From: Thalassolituus sp.
GTDB lineage: Bacteria > Pseudomonadota > Gammaproteobacteria > Pseudomonadales > Oceanobacteraceae
Reading direction: 5' to 3'
Length of the DNA stretch: 6,417 nucleotides
NCBI GenBank assembly: GCA_029212275.1
Contig: JARGOI010000146.1
Coordinates: forward strand, 1-6,417
Under the pieces are notes generated by a model. That model was not told the DNA's origin, did not search any database, and was given only the letters and a program-made list of their open reading frames with translations. Below, one piece after another: positions 6,214 to 6,417 of this stretch. Positions within the stretch are counted from its first letter, which is position 1; the number at the start of each line of letters is the position of its first letter. The translations under genes and the position numbers were made by a program.

Positions 6214-6417
6214 GTTAATTTTTTACACAACCGAAGGCTGTCACTTATGTGAGCAGGCGCAGGCTTTATTACAAAACTTGTTGCTACAGTACCCAACTGA
6301 TTTTCAAATAGAAATAGTTGATATTGTTCACTCTGAGGTGCTTATTGAGCAATATGGGACGAGAATTCCTGTGTTATTAAAGGTGGCTACTCAAGAGGAT
6401 TTAGGATGGCCTTTTGA
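6203..6417 (+). CDS. Glutaredoxin-like DUF836-family thiol protein, N-terminal part (cut by window end)
   Basis: Seventy-one complete codons are visible, plus two bases of the next. The start MTTELIFYTTEGCHLC fits a short thioredoxin-fold protein: a beta strand leads to a C13-H-L-C16 redox motif at the head of helix 1. Next come EQAQALL, a second strand IEIVDI (36-41), then YGTRIPVLL (51-59) with the cis-proline expected at P56, and LGWPF (67-71). This arrangement (CHLCE, YG-x-RIPVL, L-x-WPF) is that of the glutaredoxin-like DUF836 family, usually around 80-100 residues, so most of the protein is present. The ATG at 6203-6205 lies 11 bases inside the end of metH, in the +1 frame relative to it, with no clear ribosome binding site. 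This suggests translational coupling to metH. The substrate is unknown; a dithiol reductase role is inferred from the family. Confidence 0.88.
   Translation, partial: MTTELIFYTTEGCHLCEQAQALLQNLLLQYPTDFQIEIVDIVHSEVLIEQYGTRIPVLLKVATQEDLGWPF

Overview
The window looks like ordinary chromosome from a gammaproteobacterium, probably a marine or aquatic, pseudomonad-related lineage. The base composition is moderate (mid-40s % GC judged by eye). MetH aligns end to end with the E. coli type. ThiE carries the AFGRFF-x-S-x-TKPG signature and ThiD the SGHDPSGGAGIQAD start that I associate with Pseudomonas-like gammaproteobacteria. These taxonomic impressions come from memory of the families, not from a search.

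Layout from left to right: (1) bases 1-52 hold the last 16 codons of a + strand gene whose tail resembles the end of a histidine-kinase ATPase domain. (2) A strong bidirectional intrinsic terminator (68-103) separates it from a convergent minus-strand cluster. (3) That cluster, read right to left, is thiD (2380-1583), thiE (1579-956) and a stand-alone diiron metallo-beta-lactamase-fold protein of the oxygen-binding ODP type (862-107). (4) A 119-bp divergent intergenic region (2381-2499) holds candidate promoter elements and two small inverted repeats. (5) A complete cobalamin-dependent methionine synthase, metH (2500-6213), reads on the + strand. (6) The 5' part of a glutaredoxin-like DUF836 gene (6203-6417) overlaps the end of metH and is cut by the window end.

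Functionally, ThiD and ThiE perform consecutive steps in making thiamine monophosphate. MetH makes methionine and regenerates tetrahydrofolate using cobalamin and a zinc-bound homocysteine. The flanking small genes are both redox- or oxygen-related: an oxygen-binding diiron protein downstream of thiE and a CxxC thiol protein coupled to metH. Whether they serve the vitamin enzymes is inference. I found no mobile element, CRISPR array, tRNA, rRNA or recognisable riboswitch. The window is mostly conserved housekeeping sequence. The least explained parts are the ODP-type protein, the inverted repeats in front of metH, and the metH/DUF836 overlap.
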